Shown here: in pieces, positions 61,593-64,000 of the stretch
Numbering within the stretch: the first letter of the stretch is position 1
How the letters are laid out: each line of letters starts with the position of its first letter
Assembly (NCBI GenBank): GCA_963663245.1
Contig: OY760143.1
Coordinates: forward strand, 1,550,001 to 1,614,000
Direction of reading: 5' to 3'
DNA from: JAFGVL01 sp963663245
GTDB taxonomy: Bacteria; Bacteroidota; Bacteroidia; Bacteroidales; Paludibacteraceae
Length of the DNA: 64,000 nt
Notes under the pieces: model-generated
The model's database searches: none
The model's input: the letters and a program-made list of their open reading frames with translations, nothing else
What the model was told of the DNA's origin: nothing
Made by a program: the position numbers and the translations under genes

Positions 61593-62387
61593 ATGCGCCA
61601 ATATTTAGACCTATTACAACACATCTTAAATGAAGGTGTAAAAAAAGAAGACCGTACAGGAACAGGTACTATAAGTGTATTTGGACATCAAATGCGTTTC
61701 AACATGGAGGATGGATTCCCTATGATTACGACTAAGAAATTACATTTGAAATCTATTATTCACGAATTACTCTGGTTTATTCAAGGAGATACTAATGTAA
61801 AATACTTGCAAGATAATGGAGTACGTATTTGGAATGAATGGGCAGATGAAAATGGTGACCTTGGACATATATATGGTTATCAATGGCGTTCGTGGCCAGA
61901 TTATAATGGAGGACATATAGATCAGCTGACCGAAGCAATTAATACAATTAAAAATAACCCTGATTCAAGAAGAATTATTGTTAACTCATGGAATGTCGCT
62001 GATTTACCAAATATGAATTTACCACCATGCCACACTTTTTATCAATTCTATGTCGCTGATGGTAAGTTAAGCTTACAATTGTATCAACGAAGCGCTGATG
62101 TCTTTTTAGGTATTCCATTTAATATCGCGTCTTATGCATTATTACTACAAATGGTAGCTCAAGTTACTGATTTAAAGGTGGGAGATTTTATACATACAAT
62201 AGGAGATGCTCACGTATATCTGAATCATATAGAACAAGTTAAACTACAATTGAGTCGTACAACTCTTTCATTACCTACAATGAGTATTAATCCTGAAAAG
62301 AAAAGCATTTTTGATTTTGTTTTTGAAGATTTCACCTTACAAAACTACGAATCACATCCTCATATTAAAGGAGAAGTATCTATTTAA
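61593..62387 (+). CDS. thyA: Thymidylate synthase
   Basis: The 264-residue enzyme makes dTMP from dUMP using methylene-THF. It has the expected length and all key elements: KKEDRTGTGTISVFGHQMRF, the nucleophile Cys in LPPCHTFYQFYV, QRSADVFLGIPFNIASYALL and the C-terminal HPHIKGEVSI. It lies 116 bases before folA, its usual partner for recycling dihydrofolate. Confidence 0.97.
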   Translation: MRQYLDLLQHILNEGVKKEDRTGTGTISVFGHQMRFNMEDGFPMITTKKLHLKSIIHELLWFIQGDTNVKYLQDNGVRIWNEWADENGDLGHIYGYQWRSWPDYNGGHIDQLTEAINTIKNNPDSRRIIVNSWNVADLPNMNLPPCHTFYQFYVADGKLSLQLYQRSADVFLGIPFNIASYALLLQMVAQVTDLKVGDFIHTIGDAHVYLNHIEQVKLQLSRTTLSLPTMSINPEKKSIFDFVFEDFTLQNYESHPHIKGEVSI

Positions 62388-62503
62388 AAGGCTTACATAA
62401 TAAAATGTTGATAAGTTTTTGCACAAAACACACTATTATGTGTAACAAAATATCTAAACTTGTCGTCTTATATTGAAATCAGTACTAACTAAAATAATTA
62501 AGT

Positions 62504-62995
62504 ATGTGTTCTGTATCTATTATTGCCGCTGTAGCAAAAAATAAAGCCATCGGTAAAAACAATGGGTTATTATGTCATATACCCGGTGATTTAAAGCGAT
62601 TCAAGTCACTAACGACAAATCATGCTGTTATTATGGGTCGTCATACATTTGAGTCACTACCTAAAGGCCCATTACCAAATCGTAAAAATATTATTATCAC
62701 AACTATGCCGGAACATATTGTGGGTGACTGTTTTCCTGCTGATTCATTAGAAGATGCATTTGATTTAGCTGGAAAAGAAAAAGAAGTATTTGTTATTGGT
62801 GGTGGGGCTATTTACAAACAAGCGATTGACAAAGCGAATAAAATGTACCTAACATTAATAAATGGTGAATTTGAAGGGGACACCTTCTTCCCTGAAGTTA
62901 ATTTTGACGAATGGAAAGAGATATTTAGAGAAGAACACAAAGCATCTGGAGATTGTCCACACGACTTTTCCTTTGTAAATTATGAAAGAAAATAA
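62504..62995 (+). CDS. folA: Dihydrofolate reductase
   Basis: The 163-residue enzyme reduces dihydrofolate, coupled to ThyA. It starts IIAAVAKNKAIGKNNGLLCHIPGDLKRFK; the conserved Asp (GDLKRF) is present. At the position of E. coli Trp22, usually W in MPWHLP, it has Cys (LLCHIP). NADPH-binding VIMGRHTFESL and FVIGGGAIYKQAI are normal. The terminator follows at once. Confidence 0.94.
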   Translation: MCSVSIIAAVAKNKAIGKNNGLLCHIPGDLKRFKSLTTNHAVIMGRHTFESLPKGPLPNRKNIIITTMPEHIVGDCFPADSLEDAFDLAGKEKEVFVIGGGAIYKQAIDKANKMYLTLINGEFEGDTFFPEVNFDEWKEIFREEHKASGDCPHDFSFVNYERK

Positions 62996-63026
62996 AAAAA
63001 GCCTCACTAAGTGAGGCTTTTTTTAT
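62994..63026. terminator. Bidirectional terminator between folA and guaB
   Basis: GCCTCAC (63001-63007) pairs with GTGAGGC (63011-63017) around TAA, with A and T arms. It serves both convergent genes. Confidence 0.88.
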
Positions 63027-63042
63027 TTTCTTTAAATTATAT

Positions 63043-64000
63043 TTATTCTTTCACAATAACATCATGTGCACCACCCTCAATTATACTAGTAGATGATACT
63101 AATGTTATTTTAGCATTTTTTTCCAAATCTTTTAATGAAGTTACACCACAACTACACATAGTAGATTTCACCTTTCCAACAGTCAAGTCTAAGTTATCTT
63201 TCAATTTACCTGCGTAAGGGACAAAACTATCTACACCTTCTTCAAATTTTAATCCATCATCTCCGCCCATATCATATCGTTGCCAGTTACGAGCTCGGTT
63301 AGACCCTTCGCCCCAATACTCTTTTACATAATTACCATTTACCATCATCTTACGTGTAGGGCTTTCGTCAAAACGAGCAAAATATCTTCCCATCATAATA
63401 AAATCGGCTCCCATAGCTAAGGCTAATACCATATGATAATCCTGAACAATACCACCATCAGAACAAATTGGAATATAAGTGCCTGTTTTTTCAAAATAAG
63501 CATCACGAGCAGCTGCAACTTCAATTAAAGCTGTTGCTTGCCCTCGTCCAATGCCTTTTTGTTCTCTAGTTATACATATAGAACCTCCTCCTACTCCTAC
63601 TTTAACAAAGTCAGCTCCTGCTTCAGCAAGGTATAAGAAACCTTCTTTATCAACAACATTTCCTGCCCCAACTTTAACGTTGTCTCCAAATGTCTTTCGA
63701 ACATAATCCAATGTTTCCTTTTGCCAAACAGAATAGCCGTCGGATGAATCAATACACATAACATCAACCCCTGCCTCAACTAAAGCTGGAATACGTTCTT
63801 CATAGTCACGAGTATTAATACCTGCTCCAACAATTAAACGTTTTTTATCATCTGATACTTCATTGGGATATTCCTTATGGCTATCATAATCCTTACGGAA
63901 AACAAAAAAACATAAATTTTGATTCTTATCAATAATAGGTAAAGCATTTAACTTATTGTCCCATATAATATCATTTGCTTCATTAAGAGATATCCCATAC
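63043..64000 (-). CDS. guaB: IMP dehydrogenase, C-terminal part (runs off right edge)
   Basis: The frame stays open to the right edge, giving about 319 residues. It begins within a CBS-like region (SLNEANDIIWDNKLNALPIIDK) and goes on with KKRLIVGAGINTRDYEERIPALVEAGVDVM, the active-site loop VGVGGGSICITREQKGIGRGQ and the flap-like NRARNWQRYD. The ICITREQKGIGRGQ loop belongs to a longer IMPDH type with CBS domains known in Bacteroidales and clostridia and differs from the common SICTTR loop. It is the first step of GMP synthesis; a GMP reductase is less likely because of the CBS part. Confidence 0.88.
   Translation of the reverse strand, partial: YGISLNEANDIIWDNKLNALPIIDKNQNLCFFVFRKDYDSHKEYPNEVSDDKKRLIVGAGINTRDYEERIPALVEAGVDVMCIDSSDGYSVWQKETLDYVRKTFGDNVKVGAGNVVDKEGFLYLAEAGADFVKVGVGGGSICITREQKGIGRGQATALIEVAAARDAYFEKTGTYIPICSDGGIVQDYHMVLALAMGADFIMMGRYFARFDESPTRKMMVNGNYVKEYWGEGSNRARNWQRYDMGGDDGLKFEEGVDSFVPYAGKLKDNLDLTVGKVKSTMCSCGVTSLKDLEKNAKITLVSSTSIIEGGAHDVIVKE

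Noticed and set aside
63597..63779. Possible frameshift in the IMPDH gene suggested by overlapping minus-strand frames
   Set aside because: Translation through 63760-64000 stays open in the main frame and gives good IMPDH sequence, so the gene is intact to the window edge.

Overview
The window is AT-rich (roughly one third G+C by eye) chromosomal DNA from a member of the Bacteroidota, most likely an anaerobic or microaerophilic Bacteroidales-type organism. The evidence is: many promoters of the Bacteroidota form TTTG-N19-TAnnTTTG; a long acidic-tailed ribosomal protein S16; the nusB-yajC-ybbR-coaE cluster; DUF3078, DUF3276 and DUF4465 proteins; a four-subunit 2-oxoacid:ferredoxin oxidoreductase; a PorE-like OmpA protein; and a secreted protein ending in a probable type IX secretion (T9SS) sorting domain. 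I see no phage, insertion sequence or CRISPR array. Most of the window is ordinary core genome.

Layout. 1-3.9 kb: the 3' end of a DUF4465 gene, a PAP2 phosphatase, a small HTH protein, rfbB and rpsP. 3.9-9.9 kb (minus): lptG-tgt-mtaB chained by overlaps, a small lipoprotein, comB and rhlE. 10-14.3 kb (minus): a four-gene operon of YaiO-type outer-membrane barrel, lone receiver domain, membrane HEAT-repeat protein and processive GT2 glycosyltransferase, which I read as a candidate polysaccharide synthesis and export system. 14.5-18.8 kb: a ferritin-like diiron protein, a tiny membrane protein and two paralogous CoA-disulfide-reductase/rhodanese fusions (redox and sulfane-sulfur chemistry). 19-21 kb: pabB, pabC and a SpoIIAA-like protein. 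21-29 kb (minus): a ten-gene directional run behind one textbook promoter, lemA - TPM - TPM - mscS - mscS - cation/chloride cotransporter - membrane protein - DUF3078 - zinc ribbon - secreted protein, which looks like an osmotic/envelope homeostasis unit.

30-34.9 kb: DUF3276, nusB-yajC-ybbR-coaE and rlmD. 35-40.4 kb (minus): korCBAD (2-oxoacid:ferredoxin oxidoreductase) and valS. 40.6-49.2 kb: a DUF2007-USP-USP fusion, a TPR protein, gyrA, ispE, dnaB and the abundant-looking T9SS cargo protein. 49.4-52.8 kb (minus): capA-like, pyrD-pyrK and an XRE regulator. 52.84-53.71 kb has no convincing gene but carries an array of TTACA-N2-TGTAA palindromes, one of them sitting on the regulator's own -7 box. 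53.7-57.9 kb (minus): zinc-ribbon protein, Nif3, pgl and zwf. 57.9-58.3 kb: a decayed GIY-YIG endonuclease gene and tRNA-Pro(TGG). 58.4-64 kb: hemW (TTG start), a PorE-like lipoprotein, thyA-folA, and an IMP dehydrogenase running off the right edge.

The best candidates for something undescribed are the GT2/HEAT/receiver/YaiO operon, the LemA-to-cotransporter operon, and the palindrome array controlling the XRE regulator. Smaller curiosities are a Tgt lacking its zinc cysteines, a DHFR with Cys in place of the conserved Trp, a probable leaderless mtaB mRNA, and an uncommon GyrA residue at the quinolone site.
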